This document shows, piece after piece, positions 1-11,369 of a DNA stretch of 64,000 nucleotides. The stretch spans positions 513,577-577,576 of the forward strand of contig JAFEMH010000937.1 in assembly GCA_022495995.1 (NCBI GenBank), read 5' to 3'. The first letter of the stretch is position 1; every line of letters starts with the position of its first letter. This DNA comes from Adenophora triphylla var. japonica. Lineage: Eukaryota > Streptophyta > Magnoliopsida > Asterales > Campanulaceae. The notes under the pieces were generated by a model. The model was not told the origin of the DNA. It saw only the letters and a list, made by a program, of their open reading frames with translations, and made no database searches. Made by a program: the position numbers and the translations under genes.

Positions 1-427
1 GGGGCACATTGTGATAGCCTTGCCTAGGTGAGGATGGGGGAACAAAGCCAGTGCCGGTGATAGTAACATCGGGCTCCTCCCTAATTTCTTCATACGATCC
101 ATCGGGGCGATGGATTACGGCAACGCCTTGCATACGCATCACTTCGACGTAGCGGGCCCAACTGGCCTCCTCACGGGCACGAGAGGCTTCAAGAGCAGCA
201 CGGAGAGAAGCCTCCTGAGAAAAGTTGAAACCTGGGTGAGGGTTGACAAACGGATTCCCCGGGGGTGTCATATGAGGACCCATGCCATGACCAATGCTAG
301 GAGAGGCATTCAAACCCACATTCGGCCCCACATTGTGACCTTGATCCGGCCCCAAACCTTGACTGACATTCTGACCCTCCATACCCAAATTCTGACCCAA
401 ACCCGCTGAAACTTGCGAATCTGCCAT
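1..427 (-). CDS. gag N-terminal part of Tat-type retrotransposon D1 (runs off left edge)
   Basis: Open reading frame on the minus strand from ATG at 425-427 to the window edge, about 142 codons with no stop. It begins MADSQVSAGLGQNLG and has a Gly/Asn/Pro-rich segment. An alanine/arginine-rich helix follows (SLRAALEASRAREEAS), then the motif GVAVIHRPDGSYEEI. The same layout (helix, then I-x-DGSYEEI) occurs in D2 at 3894-4240 and, more weakly, in the gag starts of A (35.8 kb) and B (50.3 kb). That and the PBS and LTR just upstream place it as the gag N-terminus. The gag core is outside the window. The start is chosen because the frame is open from this ATG and because it lies downstream of the leader. 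Confidence 0.7.
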   Translation of the reverse strand, partial: MADSQVSAGLGQNLGMEGQNVSQGLGPDQGHNVGPNVGLNASPSIGHGMGPHMTPPGNPFVNPHPGFNFSQEASLRAALEASRAREEASWARYVEVMRMQGVAVIHRPDGSYEEIREEPDVTITGTGFVPPSSPRQGYHNVP

Positions 428-2132
428 CTCTGAGACTGCTGGAAACGAATCCTTGACTGGAGAGAAACTGATTAACCGACCACCCGGAACTCTGACCCAA
501 TACTTGCTCGCTGAAAGGGGGAGAGAACTGTTTTAGGTAGGGGAGAGGATAGACTCGAAATGGACTTATGCATATGCCTTATTTAAAAATTTAAATAAAA
601 CTATTTTTATTAATCCTAAGAATGGTTGGAAAAGGGGGACACCTTCTTTTTCGCATTCTACACTATTCCTGGAATAGTGGGTTCCATCACTACGTCTATA
701 GACCCCCTGTATTCCACCTGTATTACACCTCCAGGATGGACAATCCCGGCAGAGGTCCTATAGGGCACGTGGAACCCACCAATCAAAAAGCAAAATGGAC
801 CTAAGGGCATACAAGTCAAAACAAGTCAAACTCGAGATTTTCAAAACCAAGTCCAAGTCAACAATGTCTTGACTCGGGAGGAGAGAGGGTCGGAAGTACA
901 TTTTAATGTACGAGGCAGCAATTTGCAGGTAAAATCCTGGAAAAAATTCGGCATGACCTCTCCTTACTTCGGGTCGAAAATCCGGCATGGCCTCTCGTCG
1001 CTTCATGGCGAAATTTCGGCATGACCCCTCGTTAGTACGTGTCCAAAATTTGGCGTGATCTCGCGTTAGCACATGTTGAAAACGCGTCATGACCTTTTGC
1101 GAAGTCAAGTCGAGAAATCGACATGTACCTACGTCGAGACATGTCAAAATTTTGACATGTACTCACTTTAAGTTATGTCGTAATTTCGACATGAAGAGGG
1201 AGAGTGTGCCAAGACTTTGGAGACGAAGTACGACTCGGACTTTGTGAGAAAAATTTTGAAAATCGAGTTTTAAAATGTTTCAAAAAGTATTTTGCCAAAA
1301 ACCAACCGGTCACGGTAAAAAGTGTGTCACGGACAAGTGTGGCTCCTAACACTCTATTGGCAGGGAGGACTTTAGGCGCTCAAGCGTAGGCGAAACACGT
1401 CACCGTCCGCGATGCCGTCTGTACACTCCAAGGGTTCTAACTCTATGTGCAGGTAGTGTGCGAGTAGTGTGAAGGTATCTTCTAGGAAAATATTTTTGCT
1501 TTTTTGTTTTTTTGTAAAAAAAGAGTTTTTCAAAAAAAAAAATGCAATATTTATAAGTATGCAAAAAGGAAAAACAAAAGAACGAGTCCAAAGCACGACA
1601 AAAGAGGACTGCCCCAAATGTCAAGAAATCCCAAACAAGCTGCATCTCAGAATCACTAGAAACACTTTGCCCTGTCCAACTGATCAACTGAAATTGTCCC
1701 TGCACTGCCTTCCTGTGTCGTTCGACACAGGAAATCCCAGGAAAGGGATGTCGTCCGACACAGGGTATCTTACCAACAGAGATCAAATAAACAGCAAGGG
1801 GGAGAAATCCCCACCACCAAGCACCAACACAGCAAGGCATAAAAAAGCATATAGGCACAGAAGCATGGCAAGACACATAGGAGCACACACAATGACACAA
1901 ATTATACACAAAGAGAATGAGAAAATTGTCCAAGTTGATTTAAAGAATGTTAGACCCCCTCTTAATAAAAGCTATTTCTTTTTTAAAAAAGAAGAATGAT
2001 ACCGGTATGTGGCATTGTTAGACCACAATTTATCCCAAGCCTTGGGTTAGGAAGCGATACAGGAAACTTAGTGGTTTCCACCTATATACAAAGTATCACT
2101 CTTTTCATTAAAATAAAAGCTTTTCAATGTTA
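428..2132 (-). other. Untranslated leader of D1 between PBS and gag
   Basis: About 1.7 kb without a convincing gene. The stretch 935-1180 has degenerate repeats around CATGACCTCTCG. The stretch 1360-1450 (GGCGCTCAAGCGTAGGCG and flanks) matches the D2 leader at 4975-5060, so the leader is conserved between the two elements. Two strong palindromes of the family-specific type lie at 1711-1732 (10-nt arms TCCTGTGTCG around TT) and near 1750-1766. Short ORFs here are not conserved between D1 and D2 and are not called. Confidence 0.6.
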
Positions 2133-2150
2133 TCCCCAGCAGAGTCGCCA
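2133..2150 (-). other. Primer binding site of D1
   Basis: On the minus strand it reads TGGCGACTCTGCTGGGGA, starting five bases after the LTR end. Nearly the same PBS is used by D2, A and B (one base differs in A and B: CCGC). It is a tRNA-complementary PBS of a kind common in plant Tat elements; which tRNA is not settled here. Confidence 0.8.
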
Positions 2151-2155
2151 TTTAA

Positions 2156-3893
2156 TGAACGCCCTCCGAAAATCAAAATATATCCTTTTTTCTCTTGATT
2201 AAAAACACAACTTATTTTTTTTTAAATTTTGGGAGTCGCGACGCCGTTTTTAAGGAAAACATTGAAAAACCTTCGGAAATGAGAAAATGGGTCCGGGGGT
2301 CAAGTTACGATGTGGGAAGAGTATATGGAGCTCACCCACATCGCCTCTTTCGAGACTTTCAATCAAACAATGGACAATTATAATCATTCAAAGTGTGTGC
2401 AATTTGTGTCAACAAATAAGGCATGCAAATTTGGATTTCATTAATGATAGTGAAACTGGATACAACTTGTGAACCATGAAAGGGGGGGGGCACACCCTTA
2501 TAAACGATGACTTGCATTACAAGGAAGGAGCTGAGACAGTCTGTCCAGAAATCTCGGATGTTGTCCGACACAGGACTTCCTCAGGAGAGGGATATCGGAC
2601 GACATAAGGCCTCCTGATCAGATTGCCTCTTACAAAGGGGGTGGTTAATCCACCAAAGCTAATCTAGAATTAAAACAAGGCCATTTTAACTAAGGAGAGA
2701 CACTATTTAGGGTCTGGAACCAACTTGGGGTTGATTGGAGTGAGCAAAGTCAAATTTGACTCTTTGTGATACAGATGTCGTATGACACAGGACACATGAG
2801 ATTGTCCTGTGTCGGACGACAAAACCACCTCCATCATCAGGTTTCACCCAAATGGATCTCAGACTTCCCAAACAGTGGTAAATGAACTAAAACTACTTAA
2901 ACACAGCTTTAAATCACAAAGGGGATCAATCTGGGTAGATCTGAAGTTACTGAAAGCCAAACAGCTTTCTGGGAGCTCCATGTCATATGACACAGGACCC
3001 CTTGAGGTGTCCTGTGTCGTCCGACATAGGTGTCCTATTTCAGTGCCCTTCAGCAGATTGATCCCACCTTGATCAAAACACAAAACTAAGCTATAATATC
3101 AACTGAAAGTAATAGAATAACCACACTACGTGAGTATTATGGGAGGATCACATGGCTTTAATGGCCAAATGTGGATAATCACATTTTTTTGGCCATTATC
3201 ATGTAGCCATCACCTCCTAACTCAAACACAAGTAAACAAGATGCAAACTTTAATGCAAATAATGACACTAAATGTCCATATCTGAGGTGAGGAGATGTGA
3301 ATATTGACGATTCACATCTCCACCACCTTTGTCATGCAAAATCCCAAATATTCACATGTTATTGAACAATAAAATCATGCAAGGCAAAATGAGTGAGTAT
3401 GCAAGATGTAATCAGAGAGAGAGAGAGAGAGAGAGTCTAGGGACTACCTATTGTAGTCCACAAGGTAAAAGCACCAATAGTATGGTGTTTACCCCTTCAA
3501 AACACCAACAAAGTAGATCACTCTTTGGACCTTGGCTTGGATGTGTGTATGTGTGAGGAAGGAGGTGAGTGTGTGTGTATGAGAGAGAGAGTGAGTCTCT
3601 ATTTTAGCAGAGTGACCTTACTTGCCAAAGTCTCCCTTAAAATGATCAGCAAAGCCCTTTATTTATAGGCATGCTGAGAGGAACTCCTATGTCGTACGAC
3701 ATAGAGTTTCCACCGCCTTGGGGTCGTCCTGTGTCGGACGACACCGGTCATCTTTAGGACAAACTGGGCCGCAGGAAGGCAGGCCCAATGGATCAAATAA
3801 ATAAATGAATAATTGGACTAAATGCAAGCCCAAAACTAGTGCCAATCATGGAAAATAGACCCAAAAACACGAGTTCGGGTCGGGGTACTCACA
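2156..3893 (-). repeat. 5' LTR of D1
   Basis: On the minus strand it starts TGTGAGTACCCC at 3893 and ends GGGCGTTCA at 2156, next to the PBS. It interrupts the gag frame of D2, which fixes its right edge. The right flank is acttg (3894-3898); the other copy of any target duplication is off the window. TATAAATA lies at 3660-3667. Palindromes of the GTC..GAC type occur near 2565-2605, 2770-2825, 2980-3030 and 3687-3745. A (GA)n run lies at 3414-3436. The start TGTRAGTACCC is shared with the LTRs of A, C, D2 and B. Confidence 0.85.
3660..3745 (-). promoter_or_regulatory. U3 core promoter of the D1 LTR: TATA box plus palindromes
   Basis: TATAAATA on the minus strand (3660-3667). It is preceded, 19 nt upstream, by a perfect 18-bp palindrome CTATGTCGTACGACATAG at 3687-3704. 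A second imperfect copy (GTCGGACGAC core) lies at about 3728-3743. The spacing of palindrome to TATA is close to that in the LTRs of A, B, C and D2. Confidence 0.7.
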
Positions 3894-4240
3894 ACTTGAT
3901 AAGCTTGGGGAACTGTAACATTAGTGGTGGATTGAAGAGGGAGAGAAACAATTCCAGCCCTATGATCAACGTTGCCAGCACCAACGATCTCTTCGTAAGA
4001 CCCATCTTCGTGATGAATGATCGTGATCCCTCGGACATGCATGGCTTCCACAAACCTAGCATGCGTTTCCTCTTCTCGGGCCCTAGTAATTTGGGCAAGC
4101 AACTGAGCCTTGCTCTCACGAACCAAAGCAGCTTCAAGGGAAGCTCGCAACTCCGCCACAGACAAATCATTCATATCCAACTGACCCGAAGCGAAAGAAA
4201 CTCCAAACTGAGCGGGAGACAAATCCTTTGTACCAAACAT
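3894..4240 (-). pseudogene. gag N-terminal part of D2, split by the D1 insertion
   Basis: The minus-strand frame from ATG at 4238-4240 reads MFGTKDLSPAQFGVSF, then a charged helix (LRASLEAALVRESKAQLL) and GITIIHHEDGSYEEI. It is homologous to the D1 gag start at 1-427. At 3893 the reading passes into the LTR of D1, so the protein is cut after about 115 residues. The rest of D2 gag-pol must lie to the left of D1, outside the window. Confidence 0.7.
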
Positions 4241-5542
4241 CTCAAATATCAAAATAGATGAGAGCTTCACAAAAGCTGCAACTATTTTGGAGACACGAAC
4301 CAAATGAACACTGGAAGCCGGAGCACGTACCCAACTTGTCGCAACTGCAGAGGTGGGTATGGATTGATAAGGTGGTAAAGGAAGAGACTTTGAGGAAATT
4401 CGGGAGCGGGAAGGAATAAAGGGAAGGACTCGCGCAAACAACTTATTTATGTTCAAGTATAAATAAGTATCTTTTAAATCCTAAGTAAGGTTGGGAAAGG
4501 ATAAGCCTTTATTTACGCAATCTATACCTCGGGGAAACCTAGGGACGCAACATTCAAATTACACCAAATGTTTTGCATTGACATTAGTAATAGGTAATAA
4601 TACCTAAACAAGACCTAAGCACCATATGGGACAGACGAGTGATCCAAATTTCTGGGGAAATTTGGGCAGCATAACGGGTATTCTTGAAGAATTTCAAAGA
4701 AAAATCTGGCATGACCTCTCGTCCGTGCACGGTGACAATGCGGCATGATCTCTCGTTAGAACACGTCACGAGAGTGACATGTCCCCACGTGAAACCATGT
4801 TGCATTGGCAACATGCCCACAAGTGCAAGGTTTTGGGAAAGGTATGAAGGCCTATTACAAATTTTAGAACAACTCATTTTAGTGTGATTAAAATGTTGTA
4901 TCCAAAAAAACCAACCAAGGGTAAGCTTTACAAGTGTGGCGCCACCTATGATGCTCTAGGGGGATAGGTTTGATATTAGGCACTCAAGCGTAGGCGACAT
5001 ACATCACCGTCCGCAATGCCGTCAATCCCACCCGAGGGTTCTAAATCTATGTAATGTAGTGTGCGGATGACTATGTTCTTTTATTTATGAAAATAATAAT
5101 TTTTTTTTATTTTTTATTTTCTTTTTATTTGAAAAGGAAAAACAGACAAGAAAAACACACACACAGACAGGTCAACCAAGGTACCACAATCAAATGCGCA
5201 TTTCGATCCAAGGGACTGCCCTTAGCCAAAACCTGAAGAACTGCTCAGTCGCCTGTTATGTCGTGTGACACATGACAGCATGGTCCAATCCTGTCGCACG
5301 ACCTGGCTAGCCACTGAACCAGAACTTGAAACTGGAATCAGCCCCTGCCTCCTCATGGCAAGGAACAAATCACAACACCAGAGCACAGAAATATAACAAC
5401 ATGAAGCACATAAAAGGCACACAAATCTCACAATCTAATAAAATGCATGTACCACACAAGGTCATCAATGATGCACACAAAATGAATACGTTGGATGTTT
5501 AAATGAATGAAAGCACGACCCTTTTTTGAAAACCAGTTTTAG
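4241..5542 (-). other. Untranslated leader of D2
   Basis: It holds no convincing gene. The stretch 4975-5060 is conserved with the D1 leader. Palindrome-like GTCGTGTGAC and GTCGCACGAC sites occur near 5262 and 5310. An AT-rich stretch (5095-5135) and a short CA run (5153-5166) are also present. Confidence 0.55.
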
Positions 5543-5560
5543 TCCCCAGCAGAGTCGCCA
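5543..5560 (-). other. Primer binding site of D2
   Basis: Minus strand TGGCGACTCTGCTGGGGA, identical to that of D1 and one base from the LTR end. Confidence 0.8.
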
Positions 5561-5561
5561 C

Positions 5562-6972
5562 TGAATGTGCTCTCGCCGAAATTTTTATGGAAAAATATCT
5601 TCGTTTTGGGAGTCGCCACGCCATATTTTAAGGTACACTTTGAAAAACCTTTGAAAAGAGAAAAGGGTCCGGGGGTCAGGTTACGTGTTGGGAAGAACCG
5701 AGAGTTCACCCAACACGCCTCGTCCATAGACGAGTCTTTCTAATTAAACATCCAAACATATTCAAAGTGTGTGCAAACATCGATGACAAACAAGTGTAGT
5801 GAAATGAATTTTATTAATTGAAATGAGATTTTACAACCTGTGAGCCATTTGATTAGGGAGGCCACATCCCAAATACAGAGATCCAAACAGATTACAACTG
5901 GAAAAGGATCTCTGCAAACAGACACAGTGTGTCGCGTGACACAGCACATGCATGGCTGGATGTGTCGCGTGACACAGGATCCACCCAGGCACGATGTGTC
6001 GCGTGACACAGGATGTCCATCTGCAGAGATCTACAGATTTGAACACAGAAGAACCAGAAACCAACACAGATCTAATTATATCAACAATTCAGCTTCAGAA
6101 ATACGTAATTCAACAATGATTCAACTAAGGGGGTGTGGATATGGGAAGATCCACACTCCCTTGGGAATCAAACAACAATTCCAATGATAATCAACTCATA
6201 AGCATGCATTTATACAAAACTAAATGATTAAACAGAGAGATGGCGATTGGATTTCAGTAAGTAAGACAGATGGAGTCGAATTACTGAGATCAGATGAGTA
6301 TATGTGAATTGAACTATGGAAATGGCAAATCTAAGAGAGAAGAGTAGGGAATTGATGAGTTACCCTTGTAGTGTCCACGAATTCTATACCAAGTTTGGTA
6401 TAGAACCCTTCAATGATATTCTTCTGAGGTTACTTGAGCTGAGGAGGTGTGATGGATGGAGGATCCAAGTGATGATGGGTGAATTGAGGTGAATTGGAAG
6501 GAGGATTGGGTGAGTTTGGGTATGAGAGAGAGAGGTGTGGGTGCTTGGCTGTGTATGGTACATTTCCAAATTGACAGAGTAACAGTAGGCAAAAGAGGGA
6601 TCCAGATATGAGAGGGGTAGGGTCTTATTTATAGGCTGCTGCTGATGGGCACATTGTGTCGTACGACCTTCTGCAACCATTTTCCATGGCTCGAGTTATC
6701 GCGTGACACAACATGTCACCAACCGTTTCTGGCGCCAAAACCTGGTTCTGGAACATTCCAGGTTAATATCCAAAAGGTCCAAAACTGGTTTATTCCTTGT
6801 AGGTCCTTTAGCATGAGCAAAGTACTGAAAAGTACTTCCTTCACGAGAAACTTATGAAATGTTTCCGAAAGTCTCGGAATGGACCGGGAATTTACCAAAA
6901 TGCCCCCTAGTGCAATTTTATCATATTAAAATGCACCTAAAAAGGGTCGCGAATTGGATTGGCGTACTTACA
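5562..6972 (-). repeat. 5' LTR of D2
   Basis: The minus strand starts TGTAAGTACGCCAATCC at 6972 and ends ACATTCA at 5562. The length is 1411 bp. TATAAATA is at 6626-6633. Three near-identical palindromic sites with core TGTCGCGTGACA occur near 5931, 5969 and 5997, inside the transcribed part. The right flank is gaggg (6973-6977). The LTR sits in the 3' region of the older element G. Confidence 0.8.
6626..6667 (-). promoter_or_regulatory. U3 core promoter of the D2 LTR
   Basis: TATAAATA (6626-6633, minus strand) with the palindrome core GTCGTACGAC at 6658-6667, 24 nt upstream. A further half-decayed site (TCGCGTGACAC) lies at about 6700. Confidence 0.6.
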
Positions 6973-7560
6973 GAGGGCACAAAGGAACTCATTTCGAGAC
7001 TTGGCTCTTTTGAGAGAGTATTGACATGGATAAGTGTATGGAAGCCCTTGTGGACAGGAATCAGTGTTCAGCTCTACTTTCCCTATGTTGTAGAAAAGGA
7101 AAACCCCGTCGAGACACGTTTTATCCAAAATGATCACAAGATTGCCCAAAATCCTTCATCAGTTTAAAACGCATTCATGGCCGGACCACTTCTGGTTGCC
7201 TACGTTCCCCTCGTTGTGAGGAGCTCAGGCCGTCGTAGTTCAAGCATTTGAGCAATACGAGTGATCATTTGAGATAAGACCATTTCATTAAATACAAAAT
7301 AGTGTCTCGAGTCTAGCGAGAAAAGAAAATGACTCATACAAAAGTTGAATTTTTTTTTTACTATCCTGTCCGTAAAGGACTACAATAGCAGATATCCATG
7401 AAGGACTTTGGCAAAAGAGAAAACACTAGAACCTACGAAGGTTGACAAAACTACTGTAACATTTTTATTTAAGGATGAGTGGCCCCCATCATAGCTATTC
7501 CCATTGTTAGTTGAGTTGCGGGCCTCAAGATGGTACAGTCATTTGTGTCGCGGCTTAGGC
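6973..7560 (-). other. Post-coding region of decayed Tat element G
   Basis: No protein signal. The stretch 7180-7242 (minus strand) is the conserved non-coding block found after pol in A (40672-40725) and B (52751-52816): GAACTACG, then CTCCTC...GAGGGG, then ACGTAGGCAACC and GGTCCGG. The stretch 7290-7450, on the minus strand, matches B at about 51776-51930 (CCTTCGTAGGTTCTAGT and an AT-rich tract). So G and B share the same arrangement of gag followed by non-coding DNA. Confidence 0.55.
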
Positions 7561-8682
7561 TCATTAGGGTAGAGGACGTAGTAGTCGAATTTCCCTGATG
7601 GTTCCCCAAGTGTCCCTACACTGGCATCACCGGCCACGAACCTTTCTTTCAATTTTTGCTGGGAGGAAGCTTTCTTCTTCTTGGTAGGACGATCTCCATT
7701 TATCTCGTCTTGATAGTCCCTCTCAAGACAGTCTGGGCAGTTGCAGACATCCCACCAAATATGTTCGACAACTGGTAGTGGGATTGGAGCCTCAGGCTGA
7801 GCTGCGCTGGAGGGGTCTTGAGTTGAGTTGGATTGAGGGGATTTACTGGAATAGATGACATAGTAATCAAACTTTCAGGATGGTTCTCCAAGGGTTCCCA
7901 CTGCGGGATCACCAGCTTCATATCTTGCTTTCAACTTTTGCTGAGAAGAGGGCTTGGTTTTCCTCTTAGGGGGACAGTGTTCACTGATCTCATCTTGGTA
8001 GTCTCTCTCGAGGCAATCGATATAGTCACAGACGTCCCATCAAATGTGTTCGACTGCTGGTTGTGGGTCCGGGGCTTCGACATGCTGTTCACTGGATTCG
8101 CCTGGAAGCCAATGGTTGGATTTCGGAGGGTAACGGGAGGCATTAGAAACTGGGGAAGCAGGCACATGCTTGTCCTTTAGGGGATCCCCAGTCAGCTGAG
8201 GAATTGTCAAGGTCCCGAAATGGCATGTGGCTTCCTCGATCCAGGCTTGTTGCTCGTTCTGACGTTCCTCGAGAGCCCTGATGGCCAACCATACTTCCTC
8301 ATTGTTCGGAAGCTTCCTGGAGGCAAAGTCTCATTTCCATTGCTGATATCTGTTTGGACAGCTCGAGAAACACTGGGATTTGTCCGGTGAGCGTCATTCT
8401 GAGGAGGAACATTTGACTGCTGCTGAGAGAAACCGAACTGACTCATCCTCAATTGCTGTTTTAGGTCAAACCGTGGTGGCGGCGTTTTGAGTTGTTTCTC
8501 AGGGACCGGCTGACCTGCAGATCGAGAGGCAGGGGTGGCAATAGTTGCATAGGAGGCTGGTGGTGGCATCCTAACATACTCGGGGCGACCGAGAGTGAGA
8601 TTAGGGTCCTCCTCTTCTTCCACGGTGAAAGTACCATCGGGATTAGGGTCCTCCTCTTCTTCAACCTTATACCAAAGATTTT
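7560..8682 (-). pseudogene. gag-like remnant of element G with an internal tandem duplication
   Basis: Reading leftward, about 8682-8210 resembles the gag N-terminus of A: QNEQQAWIEEA compares with EEQQAWIVDT in A, and PDGTF is followed by an acidic run. There is a small duplication of the EEEEDPN segment. After it come two tandem copies, about 282 bp apart, of a module with VEHIWWDVCNCPDCLERDY, a lysine-rich stretch, and AGDASVGTLGEPSGKFDYY. In one copy the first Trp is a stop codon and CNCPDC is CDYIDC. The Cys-x-Cys-x2-Cys motif also occurs in A (CDCEEC, near 38460). Frameshifts and stops make it non-functional. No RT or integrase is present. Confidence 0.5.
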
Positions 8683-9238
8683 GAAAAGTAGTAATACTTC
8701 TTTTACACATGTTTTGGAGATTATGAGCCCTATTATGGATCAAGTTAATATTTTGAAGTTCAAAGCGGCTAAATGTAGCCACGAAGCCGAGGAATCAAAG
8801 AAATTAGCCAACAAAAGTGCTGGGGAAGTGGAGAGACTGAAGAAAGTTATTGAGACTTTAAAAGAGGAGGTGGAAGTTGTTCGTGCTAAGAAGGTGAAGG
8901 AGAATGAAGCTCATGTAAAGGAACTTGAAACAACAAAGGAGGATTTCAAGTTTAATGCTACCAAGGCAGTGTTGGAGGCCAGAATTCAACTTATGGAGGA
9001 GTTCAAAAATGGGCTAGCTCCAAGTTGGGATTTGGAGGAGGAGAAGAGAACTCTGGAAGATTTCATTGGTGAACCAGCGGATGGGGAGGAGGTGAACTCA
9101 CCGGCCCTTGAAACTCTTGACAAACTAGTTGATGATGCCAACAACGTTTTGAGCACCATAGTGGTGACTCGTGTTGAAGAGAATAACCAAGAGAAAGAAG
9201 CAACTATACCACCAGCGGCAGCAGGCCAAGATGTTTAA
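8676..9238 (+). CDS. Antisense coiled-coil ORF of element E, N-terminus truncated
   Basis: The plus-strand frame is open from about 8676 to the TAA at 9236-9238, about 187 codons. It is opposite to the pol of E and lies downstream of it. The first half is a long heptad-rich coiled coil (KKLANKSAGEVERLKKVIE, KEEVEVVRAKKVKENEAHV). An acidic C-terminus follows (EEEKRTLEDF, GEPADGEEV, ending PPAAAGQDV). No catalytic motif is seen. The open frame also continues leftward through G-derived sequence, but that is chance: the protein character changes at about 8680. It is likely the C-terminal half of the antisense extra protein found in some Tat elements. Its function is unknown. Confidence 0.55.
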
Positions 9239-10142
9239 ACAATTTGGTAGTTTTTAAGTAGTTTGGAAGGAGGAGAAACAAAAACAATTTCTTTTTTGCT
9301 TATTGGGTTATGTAATGGCTCATAAGAGTCTAAACAATTTATTTGGGGGTACTAGGTTGGTCTAGTACTCCAAGCTTTCTTAGGTTTTTAAGGGATTGGT
9401 TGGTTTACCCAACTTGTCCTTCAGCAGTGAAATATTTTTGGGAATATTTTTAAAGTTTTATAGAAGTATTTTAGGCTTTTCAGAAATACTTGCCTGTTCA
9501 ATAGGTAAAATGTTGGTGATATAAGCAGTAGGTAACATGTCAATGTTACAACCAATAGTCACAACTTGAATAAGTGTGAAATCGCGCGCACGGGCGAAGG
9601 TGTCAAAACCTTAATTCTTTAGAAAAGATGTAAATCTTTTAACCATTAGCAAAATGTACCTTTGATCAGAGGTAAATCGTTTGAAGGAACATAACAAGTA
9701 TCAGCCGTCCTGGCGTGTCAACATGTTCCATCCCTCTCCAGCTAAAGTTTCAACATGTTGGAGCCGTACTGGCGTGTTAACATGTTGAACTTTTCTTTCT
9801 CAGGTTCAAACATGTCGGAGCTGTACTGGCGTGTTAACATGTTTGACCTGCTCCAATTTAGGTCTCAACATGTTGGAGCCGTACTGGCGTGTTAACATGC
9901 TGAGCCTACTCCGCTTGCTCAAGTTGCATACCTTGCAAAACAAATTCATGTTAGGATTGGGTGTTAGCGTAGCTAACACCCCTCCGATGCTTAAGTTAGT
10001 AAGGACTTCTAATAAAATTGAAAATTGAAATACGCGAATGAACTTGGCACAAATTAAATCATACCTGAGAAGTCTAGTTGTTAACAACTTGACTTACATA
10101 AAATAAAGCTTCAAATGAATGGCATTCCAACTCCTAGGGACC
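9239..10142 (-). other. 3' untranslated region of E, between pol and the antisense ORF
   Basis: Non-coding. It is AT-rich at 9240-9690 and holds the 58-bp tandem array at 9690-9905. The post-pol block conserved in A, B and G is not seen here. Confidence 0.5.
9690..9905. repeat. 58-bp tandem repeat, about four copies
   Basis: The motif TACTGGCGTGTTAACATG recurs at spacings of 57-59 bp (TGGCGTGT at 9711, 9770, 9827 and 9885). Each unit has inverted CAACATGTT/AACATGTTG arms. Tandem repeats between pol and the 3' LTR are usual in Tat elements. Confidence 0.8.
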
Positions 10143-11369
10143 CTATCTCCACTTGGGGTTGATGTACCAATATGCCCCTTTGCCAGCTTCAGCATCGATG
10201 AGATATGGTCCCTCCCACTTGGGAGCTAATTTACCTGCATTCAGTTCTCTTGTATTTTGAAATACTTTTCTCAAAACTAAATCACCAACCTGGAATCTTC
10301 TTATTCTGACGTTCTTGTTTTAAGATCTAGCAATCCGTTGTTGATAGGCTGCCATCCTTATCTTGGCTAAATCCCTGATCTCATCAATTGTATCTAGATC
10401 TTGGGTTAGCAAGAGATTATTTTCATCTTGAGTTAATAATCCATACCTTGCTGTTGGGATTGTCACCTCGACCGGGATTATAGCTTCCGCTCCAAATACC
10501 AAGGAATATGGAGTTCTACCTGTGGCCCCTTTTGTAGTGGTCCTGTCTGCCCAAAGTACAAGTGGTAATTCTTCAGCCCATTTTCCTTTCTTTTGATCTA
10601 GACGCTTCTTCAAGTTGTTGACAATCAACTTGTTGCTTGACTCGGCTTGACCATTGGCTTGAGGGTGGACAGGCGTAGACATGATCAACTTGATGCCCCA
10701 ACGAGCACAAAAATCTCTAGTCTTCTTACTTATGAATTGGGATCCATTATCACATATGATCTCTGATGGTACGCCAAACCTGCTAATAATATTTTTCTTT
10801 AAAAATGAAATTACCTCCTTGTCTCTCACTTGCACATAGGCCTCTACCTTAATCCATTTTTAGAAATAATCAGTCATTGCCAACATGAACACTTTGCCTC
10901 CGGGGGCCTTAGGCAACTTGCCCACAATATCCATACCCCATTGCATGAAAGGCCAAGATGTGATGATAGAATGTAGAGGTTCAGCAGGTTGATGTAAAAT
11001 GTTGCTGTGTCTCTGGCAGGCATCACATTTCTGCACATAGCTCATGGCATCTTGACGCATGGTTGGCCAATAATAACCAGTCTTGAGAGCCTTAGATGCC
11101 AATGCTTTCCCACCAGAATGATTTCCACATATTCCTTCATGGATTTCACTTAGTACGAGCTCAACTTGCTTATTGTCAATACATCTCAAATAGTGTCCTG
11201 CAAAAGATTTCTTAAACAAGACATTATCTATAAAAACAAAAGTTGAAGTACGCATTTTAAAAGATCTAGTATTCTTAATATCAGGTGGAATAGTTCCAAG
11301 TAGAAGGAACTCAATTATAGGTTGGGTCCAAGATGAACTCGTATCCTGTGCCCCATTAGATTGAGTAAT
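10143..11369 (-). pseudogene. Integrase and C-terminus of element E pol
   Basis: Still in the gag-pol frame. The HHCC zinc region is EIHEGICGNH and CDACQRH. The DDE core is [20 protein letters not shown] and QANGQAESSNK. The C-terminal part has GRTPYSLVFGAEAIIPVEV and, near the end, FQVGDLVLRKV and a final NPKWR before TAG (10143-10145). In-frame stops at 10860-10862 (within TDYF*KW, in the core) and 10320-10322 inactivate it. There is no frameshift. Confidence 0.85.

Noticed and set aside
8492..8675. Upstream extension of the antisense ORF of E
   Set aside because: This part is the reverse strand of G gag (EEEEDPN repeats); the ORF joins by chance at the E/G junction.
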